DNA from: Bacteroidetes bacterium HGW-Bacteroidetes-6 | GTDB taxonomy: Bacteria; Bacteroidota; Bacteroidia; Bacteroidales; DTU049 | Assembly (NCBI GenBank): GCA_002842495.1 | Contig: PHDB01000010.1 | Coordinates: forward strand, 1 to 64,000 | Direction: 5' to 3' | Length of the DNA stretch: 64,000 bases | Part shown: positions 29,816 to 38,685 of the stretch, piece by piece | How positions within the stretch are numbered: position 1 is the stretch's first letter | How the letters are laid out: each line of letters starts with the position of its first letter | The notes under the pieces: model-generated | Databases searched by the model: none | Told to the model about the DNA's origin: nothing | What the model saw: only the letters and a program-made list of their open reading frames with translations | Made by a program: the position numbers and the translations under genes

Positions 29816-30346
29816 CTATTTTGTGTTTAGATTTTGTCTGCATTTGTGGTGAGTCGAGTCATGCTCACATCTGCCCATTGGCATCATTGCCTTTGAGAAA
29901 AATACCAACATACTGTCAACCTGAACCGGGTCGAGGAATTCTTTCATTGACAACATATAGTTAACGCTTTCTTTCTGAAGGTTGGCTTCGTAAACCGATA
30001 TTTTTTCAATTGCGTCGTTGATTAAAACGGTATCTGAATTGTCTTTTTCCAATTCGGTAAAAATTATTTCTCTAAGTTGACCAATGTTTTCGAAAATCGG
30101 CATTATACGTTGCTTGTGCGCAGCTCGTGAATCGAAAAATTTGTTTTCCTGTTCGGGCCTTAGGTTAAGCTTTTTGATTAACCTGTCTTTTTCCATTCTT
30201 TCGTGCTGCTGCGACTTGAAATGGTTTTGGTGATAACCTCTAAAGTCGGGCACTGCAGGGCGAATAAGCCAGAGAGTTATTAGTGCGGTTGTAGAAACAG
30301 TACTTACAACAGCCAGAATCCAGATTGTTATGTTTTTTTTTGTCAT
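29816..30346 (-). CDS. Membrane-anchored periplasmic heavy-metal-sensor (CnrX/Spy-like) protein
   Basis: N-terminal TM; LNLRPEQENKFFDSRAAHKQRI; C-terminal CEHDSTHHKC. Confidence 0.75.
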   Translation of the reverse strand: MTKKNITIWILAVVSTVSTTALITLWLIRPAVPDFRGYHQNHFKSQQHERMEKDRLIKKLNLRPEQENKFFDSRAAHKQRIMPIFENIGQLREIIFTELEKDNSDTVLINDAIEKISVYEANLQKESVNYMLSMKEFLDPVQVDSMLVFFSKAMMPMGRCEHDSTHHKCRQNLNTK

Positions 30347-30348
30347 GG

Positions 30349-30780
30349 TTATTCTCCTTCGTTGTCCATAATGGCTGAATAATACATTATTTCAGTGGTT
30401 TCGGCCATATATAGAGTGTCTTCGGTTTCAATATAAGAGTAGGCTTCGGTATTTTGAGCCGAAACGCGTGAATCGTAAACGGTGCTTCCAATAAACAATC
30501 CCAGTACGATTGCTGCTGCAGCACTGGAAATTTTGAGCCATAAAGGAACCTTGATTGCTCCGGTATTGTTTTCGAAAATGAAGTTGCTTATGCTGTTGGC
30601 CAAATTTTGCGCTGGTTCAATTTCGTCCCAGATATTTTGTGGATTTTCAACAAGTTCATTAACCAAATTGTAATAGTTCTTGCACAAAACACAACTTTCA
30701 ATATGAAGTACAATCAGGCTTTTGTTCTCCTGAATGAGCTCTTGTGAGTTGATGATGTTTTGAATTTCGTTGCAGTTCAT
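30349..30780 (-). CDS. Anti-sigma factor with zinc-finger-like N-terminus and one TM
   Basis: HIESCVLC (HxxxCxxC) followed by TM WLKISSAAAAIVLGLFIG; adjacent to ECF sigma. Confidence 0.8.
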   Translation of the reverse strand: MNCNEIQNIINSQELIQENKSLIVLHIESCVLCKNYYNLVNELVENPQNIWDEIEPAQNLANSISNFIFENNTGAIKVPLWLKISSAAAAIVLGLFIGSTVYDSRVSAQNTEAYSYIETEDTLYMAETTEIMYYSAIMDNEGE

Positions 30781-30810
30781 TGTTGAAAGAATTGTGTATT
30801 TGACATCGGT

Positions 30811-31395
30811 TTATTTTAAAACTTGCGCCGATTCCGAAAATTGTTTGTGAACTTCGGCTAAAATCTTGCGTAAATTGGCTTTGGCTCTGAATATTAGCGA
30901 TTCAACAGCGCCAAGAGTTGTTTCCATTACTTCGGCTATCTGATTGTAGCTGAGCCCTTCACTATTGAATAGCAAAAATGCCGTACGTTGATTTTCGGGT
31001 ATTTTTTCGAGAGCCCGATTTAAGAGAATGCGCAATTCTTTATTGTCGAGTGGCTTGTCGGCCGAATACGATGGTAGTGCAGGAATCTGAAACGAAGTGG
31101 TTTCAAAATCGCCCGAATCGGATATACTAACTGAAGAAAATTTGTTTTTGTTGCGCTTGATCAGGTTGAGCGATTTGTTTACCGTAATTCGGTAAAGCCA
31201 TGTTTTGATATCGGCTTCTTCTCTGAATTTGTCAATATTACGCCATGCGTCAAGAAAAACTTCCTGCGACACATCTTGAGCATCGTCGTTGTTTGCCGTA
31301 AAACGAAAGGCTAGACGATAAACATCGCGGTGAGTGCTGTCGATTAAAACACGGAAAGCTTTTTTGTCGCCTTTTTTTATGGCAGCAATATCCAT
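30811..31395 (-). CDS. ECF-type RNA polymerase sigma factor
   Basis: YRLAFRFTANNDDAQDVSQEVFLDAWRNIDKF..TWLYRITVNKSLN and LSYNQIAEVMETTLGAVESLIFRAKANLRK. ATG at complement 31393-31395. Confidence 0.95.
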   Translation of the reverse strand: MDIAAIKKGDKKAFRVLIDSTHRDVYRLAFRFTANNDDAQDVSQEVFLDAWRNIDKFREEADIKTWLYRITVNKSLNLIKRNKNKFSSVSISDSGDFETTSFQIPALPSYSADKPLDNKELRILLNRALEKIPENQRTAFLLFNSEGLSYNQIAEVMETTLGAVESLIFRAKANLRKILAEVHKQFSESAQVLK

Positions 31396-31492
31396 TTGCA
31401 GAGATTTCAATGCGATTTAGACAAAGATAACGCATTTTTCCTGCGCGAAGTATCGAAGTTTTTTCGAATCGACTCGAAATGGACAGGTAATG

Positions 31493-32908
31493 CTATTGAA
31501 GTTCGCGATGTACAATGGAAACATGAATATCGTTGCCGTATTTGCTTTTCAGGGCTTTTTCCATTTGCGAAGCACAATAAACCGATCGGTGTTGTCCACC
31601 TGTGCATCCAAAAGCAATTGCAAGCTGCGAAAAACCGCGACCCAGATAATTGTCGGTCGAAAGGCAGACCAAATCGGCACATGCATCAATAAAGTATGAA
31701 ACTTCGCGGCTATCTTCAAGGAAGCGTACCACATCATCATCGAGGCCGGTTAAGTGCTTGTATTTCTCTTCGCGACCCGGATTGGGAAGAGCCCGACAGT
31801 CGAAAATAAAGCCACCTCCATGTTCGGGATGCCCTTCGGGGTATCCTTTTTTAAAAGAAAAGCTGCTTATTTTGATATGAAGTTTTTCGTCGATCGATTC
31901 TTTTTGGGAAGCTGAAGTAAACTTTGTTGCAATTTGATTCCAGACATTGGAAAGTTCGGGGAATGCATTTTGAAAATTAATTTCGGTAAGCAATTTCACC
32001 AGATTGGCTGCTGCAAGCGGCACCGATTGGAGGAAGTGAGGTTTTTTTTCGTAAAAACCACGATATCCGTAAGCGCCAAAGGCTTGCATGATACGCATTA
32101 ATACAAAATGGTAGTAATAATTGCGAAATAAACCTGGTGACCCCAGTTGTTTTTGTTCGAGTTGCTGGCAATAATAATCTAGCATTTCTTTACGGAATGT
32201 ATCGCTCAAATTAGCTTTGGCATCATAAAGAAGCGAAGCCAGATCGTATTGCAATGCTCCGCGACGTCCTCCCTGAAAGTCCAGAAATGAAAGCTCGTCG
32301 CCATTAATCATGATGTTGCGCGATTGAAAATCTCTATATAGAAAATAGTGCGATGGGATCTGGCTCAGGGTATCGCACCAGGCGATAAAATCGTGCTCAA
32401 GCTTTTGCTCATCGAATGAAATATAGGCCAGTTTGAGAAAATAATATTTGAAATAATTCAAATCCCACATCATGCTGGTGCGGTCGAATGCTGCTCTGGG
32501 GAAGCAATATTGATAGTCGGGTGGTTTCGAAAACTGAAACTTTAAAAGATAATCAATGGCTTTTTGGTAGTAGAATGCTTGCTTTTCGGGTTTGATATGG
32601 CCTTCTTCAATAATGAAATTATATAAAGTTGTATTGCCTAAATCGTTGATGAAATAGAGTTTCTGATCGCTTTCGACATGTAGTATTTCAGGTACGGGTA
32701 GGCCTTGCTCCTTAAAATGACTGGCAAATTGAATGAAAGCCTCGTTTTCGCGAATTTCGCTGTTGTATGCCGCCAAAATGGATGAGTTGTCGCTAAAATT
32801 CAATCTGTAATACCTGCGACTTGAGCCAGATACAGGTAACTGCGTTACTACAAGCACTGGTTTGCCGAAAACACGTTCAGCAATTATTTTAACGGAATCA
32901 GTTTCCAT
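31493..32908 (-). CDS. Fusion: aminoglycoside-phosphotransferase/AmgK-like kinase N-terminus + RapZ C-terminal-like domain
   Basis: FLYRDFQSRNIMI (APH Brenner motif) and LSFLDFQGG; C-terminal GGFIFDCRALPNPGREEKYKHLTGLD...LAIAFGCTGGQHRSVYCAS. Confidence 0.88.
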   Translation of the reverse strand: METDSVKIIAERVFGKPVLVVTQLPVSGSSRRYYRLNFSDNSSILAAYNSEIRENEAFIQFASHFKEQGLPVPEILHVESDQKLYFINDLGNTTLYNFIIEEGHIKPEKQAFYYQKAIDYLLKFQFSKPPDYQYCFPRAAFDRTSMMWDLNYFKYYFLKLAYISFDEQKLEHDFIAWCDTLSQIPSHYFLYRDFQSRNIMINGDELSFLDFQGGRRGALQYDLASLLYDAKANLSDTFRKEMLDYYCQQLEQKQLGSPGLFRNYYYHFVLMRIMQAFGAYGYRGFYEKKPHFLQSVPLAAANLVKLLTEINFQNAFPELSNVWNQIATKFTSASQKESIDEKLHIKISSFSFKKGYPEGHPEHGGGFIFDCRALPNPGREEKYKHLTGLDDDVVRFLEDSREVSYFIDACADLVCLSTDNYLGRGFSQLAIAFGCTGGQHRSVYCASQMEKALKSKYGNDIHVSIVHRELQ

Positions 32909-32926
32909 GCGTAGGTGTAAATGAAA

Positions 32927-33757
32927 TTACGGTTTATCGTCGGGGTGAATACTGATGACAGGCACAGGGCTATTATTTACTACTTGTTGTGCCGATTCTC
33001 CAAGCATAATATTTGCCGAACGGTTTTGTTGCTCGGTCATAATAATGAGTAAGTCGGCTTCGGTTTTGTCAATCACCGATAGTAAATCACCGGTAAGGTT
33101 AACAACCAGCTTTTCAATATTTGTCACCTTGATTTTGTTGGATTCAAGGTCTTTTTGAACTTCATTTCCCAGATTGTCTACTTTTTTCTTGAGGATAGAA
33201 ACATTGGTTGTGTAAAGGCGCAAAAGTATAATCTCGGCATCAAAGGCTTTGGCAATCGACTTTGCAAACGGAACCTTTAGCAGAGTGTCATTGGTATTGT
33301 CGATTGGGAGAATTATTTTTTTTATGGTAGCAGGAATGGTGTAGTCCTGACGCAATGTGAATGTAGGACATGGTGCTATCGAGACTACACGGTTTGCATT
33401 GCTGCCAATCCAGAGTTCTTCGAAGCCACTGATGCCATGAGTTCCAACAACCACAAACTGACTGTTGTTCAGTTTTGCGTGGGTTGAAATTTCGTCGTAA
33501 ACCTTGCCGGTTCTGATTTTGTATTGAATATTCCCTTTTCCTAAAACGGGGGTATATTCTGCAATCAATGTTTCGAATCGGTCGTGAACACTTTGCCTGT
33601 GATTTTCTCCGTCTAAATAAATGCTCGAAGGGTTATGAGGTTTGTCAATCCAAAGCATAGTGACACTACAGCCAAATCCTTTGGCAAGTACCGATGCATA
33701 TTTTAGTGCATTAAGGGCTCCTTTGGAGAAATCGATGCCTACAACTATTTCATTCAT
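32927..33757 (-). CDS. Tandem universal stress protein (UspA family)
   Basis: MNEIVVGIDFSKGALNALKYASVLAKGFG...VVGTHGISGFEELWIGSNANRVV..APCPTFTL; second Usp domain. Confidence 0.92.
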   Translation of the reverse strand: MNEIVVGIDFSKGALNALKYASVLAKGFGCSVTMLWIDKPHNPSSIYLDGENHRQSVHDRFETLIAEYTPVLGKGNIQYKIRTGKVYDEISTHAKLNNSQFVVVGTHGISGFEELWIGSNANRVVSIAPCPTFTLRQDYTIPATIKKIILPIDNTNDTLLKVPFAKSIAKAFDAEIILLRLYTTNVSILKKKVDNLGNEVQKDLESNKIKVTNIEKLVVNLTGDLLSVIDKTEADLLIIMTEQQNRSANIMLGESAQQVVNNSPVPVISIHPDDKP

Positions 33758-33832
33758 ATCGTGCAATTTTGTTGCAAGATAGAAATTTTCAGAAAAACAA
33801 GGGCAGGTAAATTTGCCCAAAAATCAAAAATT

Positions 33833-35506
33833 TTAATTTCCAAGTTTTTTGTATCTGAATTTCACCGGATTATCTCCCAGACGTTTTTTGCGGTTTTCTT
33901 CGTACTCACTGAAGCTTCCTTCAAAAAAAACTACGGAAGCATCTCCTTCAAAAGCTAAAATATGCGTGCAAATACGGTCGAGAAACCAACGGTCGTGGCT
34001 AATCACAAGGGCACAACCAGCATACGATTCGAGTCCTTCTTCCAAAGCGCGTAGTGTATTGATATCGATGTCGTTCGATGGCTCATCGAGCAGTAAAAAG
34101 TTGGCTTCTTCTTTAAGTGTTAGAGCTAAATGCAAACGATTTCGCTCGCCACCCGAAAGAACACCGCACTTTTTTTCCTGATCGGGTCCGCTGAAATTGA
34201 ATCGGCTGACATATGCCCTCGAATTGATATCGCGGCCACCCATGCGAATAAGTTCAACACCTTCGCTGATAACCTGATAAACAGTTTTTTCGGGGTCGAT
34301 TGCTGCATGTGCCTGGTCGACGTATGCCGGACGCACTGTGTCGCCAATGGTGAAATCGCCGCTATCGGGTTTTTCGAGACCCATCATCAGACGAAAAAGA
34401 GTGGTTTTCCCAGCTCCGTTTGGCCCGATAATACCAATAATTGCGTTTGGTGGAATCGAAAAGCTGAGGTTTTCGAATAGTAATTTGTCGCCGAATGCCT
34501 TGCTGATGTTTTGAGCCTCAATAACCTGATCGCCCAGACGCGGACCATCGGGAATAAATATTTCAAGTCGCGATTCTTTCTCTTTCGAATCCTGGCTAAG
34601 TAGTTTTTCGTATGCATTCAGACGAGCTTTACCTTTTGCTTGGCGTGCTTTTGGCGCCATTCTAATCCATTCGAGTTCGCGCTCCAGAGTTTTGCGTCTT
34701 TTCGATTCGGTTTTTTCTTCCTGAGCCAATCGGTTCGACTTTTGTTCGAGCCAGCTACTGTAATTCCCCTTCCATGGAATTCCTTCTCCACGGTCGAGTT
34801 CGAGAATCCATCCGGCTACATTGTCGAGGAAATACCTATCGTGGGTGACTGCAATAACAGTTCCCTGATATTCCTGCAGGTGTTTCTCGAGCCATTGCAC
34901 CGATTCGGCATCGAGGTGGTTTGTGGGCTCATCGAGAAGTAAAATGTCGGGTTTTTGAAGAAGTAAACGAACCAGTGCAACCCGTCGGCGTTCTCCGCCA
35001 CTCAAATTTTCGACCAATTGATCCGAAGGAGGACAATTGAGGGCATCCATGGCGCGTTCCAATCTTGAATCGAGCTCCCAGGCATCGTTTTGTTCAATCA
35101 ATTCGGTCAGCTCACCTTGCCTGATAATGAGATTGTTCATTTCGTCGTCCGACATGGGTTCCGAAAATTTATTGTTCACTTCTTCGTATTCTCTCAACAT
35201 ATCAACAATTGGTTGAACAGCCTCTTCAACAATTTGCTTTACGGTTTTGCTGTTGTCGAGATCAGGTTCCTGTTCGAGAAGTCCAGTTGAATATCCGGGC
35301 GAAAAAACCACTTCGCCATTGGTCGATGCTTCTTTGCCGGCAATAATGCGTAGTAAGGTCGATTTTCCACTACCGTTCAGACCCAAAACCCCAATTTTGG
35401 CACCGTAGTAAAAAGAAAGATAAATGTTTTTAAGAACTTGTTTCTGTGGAGGATAAATCTTGTTTACACCTACCATCGAAAAGATGATTTTTTTGTCGTC
35501 GCTCAT
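33833..35506 (-). CDS. ettA: Energy-dependent translational throttle protein EttA (ABC-F)
   Basis: MVGVNKIYPPQKQVLKNIYLSFYYGAKIGVLGLNGSGKSTLLRIIAG; ARQAKGKARLNAYEKL; NDIDINTLRALEEGLESYAGCALVISHDRWFLDRICTHILAFEGD. Confidence 0.96.
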   Translation of the reverse strand: MSDDKKIIFSMVGVNKIYPPQKQVLKNIYLSFYYGAKIGVLGLNGSGKSTLLRIIAGKEASTNGEVVFSPGYSTGLLEQEPDLDNSKTVKQIVEEAVQPIVDMLREYEEVNNKFSEPMSDDEMNNLIIRQGELTELIEQNDAWELDSRLERAMDALNCPPSDQLVENLSGGERRRVALVRLLLQKPDILLLDEPTNHLDAESVQWLEKHLQEYQGTVIAVTHDRYFLDNVAGWILELDRGEGIPWKGNYSSWLEQKSNRLAQEEKTESKRRKTLERELEWIRMAPKARQAKGKARLNAYEKLLSQDSKEKESRLEIFIPDGPRLGDQVIEAQNISKAFGDKLLFENLSFSIPPNAIIGIIGPNGAGKTTLFRLMMGLEKPDSGDFTIGDTVRPAYVDQAHAAIDPEKTVYQVISEGVELIRMGGRDINSRAYVSRFNFSGPDQEKKCGVLSGGERNRLHLALTLKEEANFLLLDEPSNDIDINTLRALEEGLESYAGCALVISHDRWFLDRICTHILAFEGDASVVFFEGSFSEYEENRKKRLGDNPVKFRYKKLGN

Positions 35507-35521
35507 ATCGGAGATTGAAAA

Positions 35522-36361
35522 TTAATTAATTGCTTTGAAATCAGAAGACAGAAAAGCGTCGGGTTTTCCGGAACCCACACCGGTCATATCGTAATACACC
35601 GGACATCCATCGGCTGCTGAAATCAAAAATTTCAGACATTTGTAACCATTGTGGCTTCCCGGACCAATTTTGTGCAGAAAAACCACATTCGGATTTCCGT
35701 CGTGTACAGCTTGGCGAATATCTTCGGGAGTTACGAATTTTACTTTACCGGAATAGTATTTCCCAATTTTTTCAATAGTGTTTACATCTGAATCCATGTC
35801 GCTCTGGATGAGCCAGAGTTCTTTCCCTTCTATTTTCGATTTGTTGGCTTTTACCACATCTTTTATGTCAGAACCAGGATTGGCAATATTGTATTGGATG
35901 TAGTATTGAAAAAAACGAAGAATCCCAGCCATTTTATAGAGATACTGATCTTCATCATCGTCGTCATCCCAAACATAGCTTAATGGTGCACTGCCAAGGT
36001 CGGGCATATTGTTCATGCTTCCCGATTTGCTTCCCAAAACAATGTTGAGCAGATTAAGGGTGAAGGTTACACCTCCATCTGTTTTGCCTGCCTCAGACAG
36101 AAAGATGAATGAATTGTCCTTGTTTTTGCCAAGTGTTTCAAATTCGGAAGATGTTATTACTTTGTATGGTGTTATTGTCCACACTTTTTGCATATCTTCA
36201 ACAATGTAGGTGTTGAACGAACTAAACGGGTCGTCGTATTTCACCAAATAGGTTGTCGACGATTTGAATCGTTGAAACTGCTCAGATGTTGCCACAGGAA
36301 TATCCTGAGCAAAAAACACGAACGATTGCAGCATAATGCCGATGAAAATCAATGGTTTCAT
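35522..36361 (-). CDS. Secreted hypothetical protein
   Basis: 279 aa, signal peptide, acidic DDDDDED stretch; no family recognised. Confidence 0.75.
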   Translation of the reverse strand: MKPLIFIGIMLQSFVFFAQDIPVATSEQFQRFKSSTTYLVKYDDPFSSFNTYIVEDMQKVWTITPYKVITSSEFETLGKNKDNSFIFLSEAGKTDGGVTFTLNLLNIVLGSKSGSMNNMPDLGSAPLSYVWDDDDDEDQYLYKMAGILRFFQYYIQYNIANPGSDIKDVVKANKSKIEGKELWLIQSDMDSDVNTIEKIGKYYSGKVKFVTPEDIRQAVHDGNPNVVFLHKIGPGSHNGYKCLKFLISAADGCPVYYDMTGVGSGKPDAFLSSDFKAIN

Positions 36362-36454
36362 GATAATTTTCTTTGGGGGTTAAAGATGATTAAAAAACAT
36401 CGTGCCACGAATACCAACGATGAGAAAAGATTAATTGAATAGGTGGTCGAAATC

Positions 36455-37441
36455 CTATTTTCTTGGGGTATATGCATTTCTTTTCTGACTTTTGCCAAAT
36501 ACAGAAAAATGCAGGTATCGACCAGGATTTAAGCGCAAATCTTCAACAAGTTTATCAAGCTCTTCAGATGATCGTTGCAGATTGTTGTAAAGTGAATCGT
36601 TGTTGACAAGCATCCCCATTGAGCCTTGGCCTTGATTGATTTTGGTCATCACTTCGTTGAACTGGGCCAGCGAAGCATTGGCATTGTTGATGGTTGATTT
36701 GAAATTCGATTTCACAATACTGTCGGAAACCGCATCAAGATTTTTGAAAATATTAGTAATTCTCTCGTTGTTGTTTTTTAAATTATCAGTGATCGATTCA
36801 ACATTGGCGAAAATGTTTGAAAGCCTGTAGCGTTGCGACGACATGAGTGTGTCGAGATTGTACGAAGCATGTTCGAGGCTGCTGATAGTGTTTTTGATAC
36901 TTTCGAACGAACGGCTCAGGTTGTCGCGTGCATTTTCGTTGAAAATGGTTTGAAGAATAACCAAAACGCTATCGAAAGATGATAACAATTCTTCTGCTTT
37001 ATGTTTGAGAGGTAATATTTGCATACTGACCTCTTCTTTGAGATCGCGTTCTATTTCACCGGCAATTGTTTCTCCGCTTTTGGAATTTGTTTTTGAGTCG
37101 CCCAGATAAAAAACAACGGCTTTGCTGCCCAGTAAATCGCTGCTTTCTATTCTCGCAATTGTATTCACAGGGATGTCGACGTCTTCGGTTATTAATAGTT
37201 TAACCTGCAATTTCCCGTTTCCACCTTCTTTAAACGAAATGGTAGAAACCTGACCAATTTTAAAGCCGTTTAGCATGATTGGATTCGCTTCCTGCAAGCC
37301 GGCCACATTTTCGTATTCGGCATAGAGAACCATTTGGTTCGAGAAAATGTCTTTTCCTTTTAGATAATTGATGCCCCAATAGAGAAGGAACAATCCAAAA
37401 ACAAAAAACAATGCAACACGAATCTCTTTTCTTTTAAACAC
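36455..37441 (-). CDS. MlaD/MCE family protein
   Basis: KRKEIRVALFFVFGLFLLYWGINYLKGKDIFSNQMVLYAEYENVAGLQEANPIMLNGFKIGQVSTISF. Confidence 0.93.
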   Translation of the reverse strand: MFKRKEIRVALFFVFGLFLLYWGINYLKGKDIFSNQMVLYAEYENVAGLQEANPIMLNGFKIGQVSTISFKEGGNGKLQVKLLITEDVDIPVNTIARIESSDLLGSKAVVFYLGDSKTNSKSGETIAGEIERDLKEEVSMQILPLKHKAEELLSSFDSVLVILQTIFNENARDNLSRSFESIKNTISSLEHASYNLDTLMSSQRYRLSNIFANVESITDNLKNNNERITNIFKNLDAVSDSIVKSNFKSTINNANASLAQFNEVMTKINQGQGSMGMLVNNDSLYNNLQRSSEELDKLVEDLRLNPGRYLHFSVFGKSQKRNAYTPRK

Positions 37442-37494
37442 GGTCTGATTTTTTTACAAAGCTAAAAGATTTTTTTTGAACGGGCAAACAAAAA

Positions 37495-38616
37495 TCACTG
37501 ACCAGAGAGCTTGCGTGCATCCTGAACGCTGATTGGAGTGCCGTTTTTAAATGCAACAATAAAGGCATCGGCATAACCAGCTTTTTTGACTTCGGGCAAG
37601 TAATTACTGACTTCGCTATACAGCGCACTTTCGCCACAATAGTATTTGTAGTAATTGCCCGACTTTTCATAAACCACATTTTTGAGACTGCTAAAACGTT
37701 GGTCTGTTGTTGCCACAATATCCTTAAACGAGGCAAACTGGATCCGGAAAACAACGCCTTCAGCCTGAGAAATAGTTGAGTTTGTTTGCGAATTGTTTGC
37801 GGAGTTGTTTTCTTCTGTTTTGTGCATTGGTCCCGTCTGGAATGATTTGTTTTGTGTTAGATTCCTGTATTCGGTTATGGCAACATAAATCGCATAGGCA
37901 ATTTTTTCTTTACCGGCTTCTGACATCAGAATAGTCTCGTCGCTGTAGTTCGAAATAAATCCGGTTTCAATCAAGATAGCTGGCATAGCCGTTCGGTAAA
38001 GTACAAAAAAAGGTGCTTGTTTCACTCCTCGTTCGAATAAACCAACATGTTTATTCATACTTTTCATGAGTATCTGGGCCATGTTTAGACTTCGCTCGAT
38101 AAAAATATTCTGAAAAATGGAGAATGCGATATAGGCTTCCGATGAATTGGGATCAATTCCATCGTATTTTTCTTCGTGGTTATCTTCGAGTAAGGCAGCG
38201 GAGTTTTCTTTCATGGCAACTTCGAGGTTGGCTTCGGTTTTGTTGAGCCCCATCACATAAACCTCAGTACCATTAGGAGTTGTTTTGGCGTTGGCATTGC
38301 AATGAACCGAGATAAATAAATCGGCTTCTGCATCGTTGGCTATTTTGGCTCGTTTGTCGAGCTCGATAAAAACATCGGTGTTTCGGGTGTAAACTATTTT
38401 CACATCATCGAAGTTCTCGTCAAGATATTTCGCAACTCGATGTACCAGGTCGAGTACAATATCTTTTTCCTTGCTTCGTTTTCCCAATGCTCCGGGATCT
38501 TTTCCTCCATGGCCGGCATCGAGCACTATCACCCATTTATTGTTGTCGGTTTGGGACTGCAACGATGGCAGAAAAACAAATTGAAGCAGTATCAAAATAA
38601 AAAGTATGACTCTCAT
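37495..38616 (-). CDS. N-acetylmuramoyl-L-alanine amidase (Amidase_3) with C-terminal SPOR-like region
   Basis: WVIVLDAGHGGKDPGALGKRSKEKDIVLDLV; FISVHCNAN; PAILIETGFISN. Confidence 0.93.
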   Translation of the reverse strand: MRVILFILILLQFVFLPSLQSQTDNNKWVIVLDAGHGGKDPGALGKRSKEKDIVLDLVHRVAKYLDENFDDVKIVYTRNTDVFIELDKRAKIANDAEADLFISVHCNANAKTTPNGTEVYVMGLNKTEANLEVAMKENSAALLEDNHEEKYDGIDPNSSEAYIAFSIFQNIFIERSLNMAQILMKSMNKHVGLFERGVKQAPFFVLYRTAMPAILIETGFISNYSDETILMSEAGKEKIAYAIYVAITEYRNLTQNKSFQTGPMHKTEENNSANNSQTNSTISQAEGVVFRIQFASFKDIVATTDQRFSSLKNVVYEKSGNYYKYYCGESALYSEVSNYLPEVKKAGYADAFIVAFKNGTPISVQDARKLSGQ

Positions 38617-38629
38617 CCGTGATTATATT

Positions 38630-38637
38630 TATTTTTG
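38630..38637 (+). promoter_or_regulatory. -7 box TATTTTTG upstream of lptD-like gene
   Basis: Matches TAnnTTTG. Confidence 0.4.
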
Positions 38638-38685
38638 TAATCCGAAACCCGTCGCAAAAGTAAGACGAAATTTTCTTATCATCAA

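Noticed and set aside
6553-35506. Two ABC-F proteins as antibiotic-resistance determinants
   Set aside because: They look like Uup/ABCF3-like and EttA housekeeping types; no resistance context.
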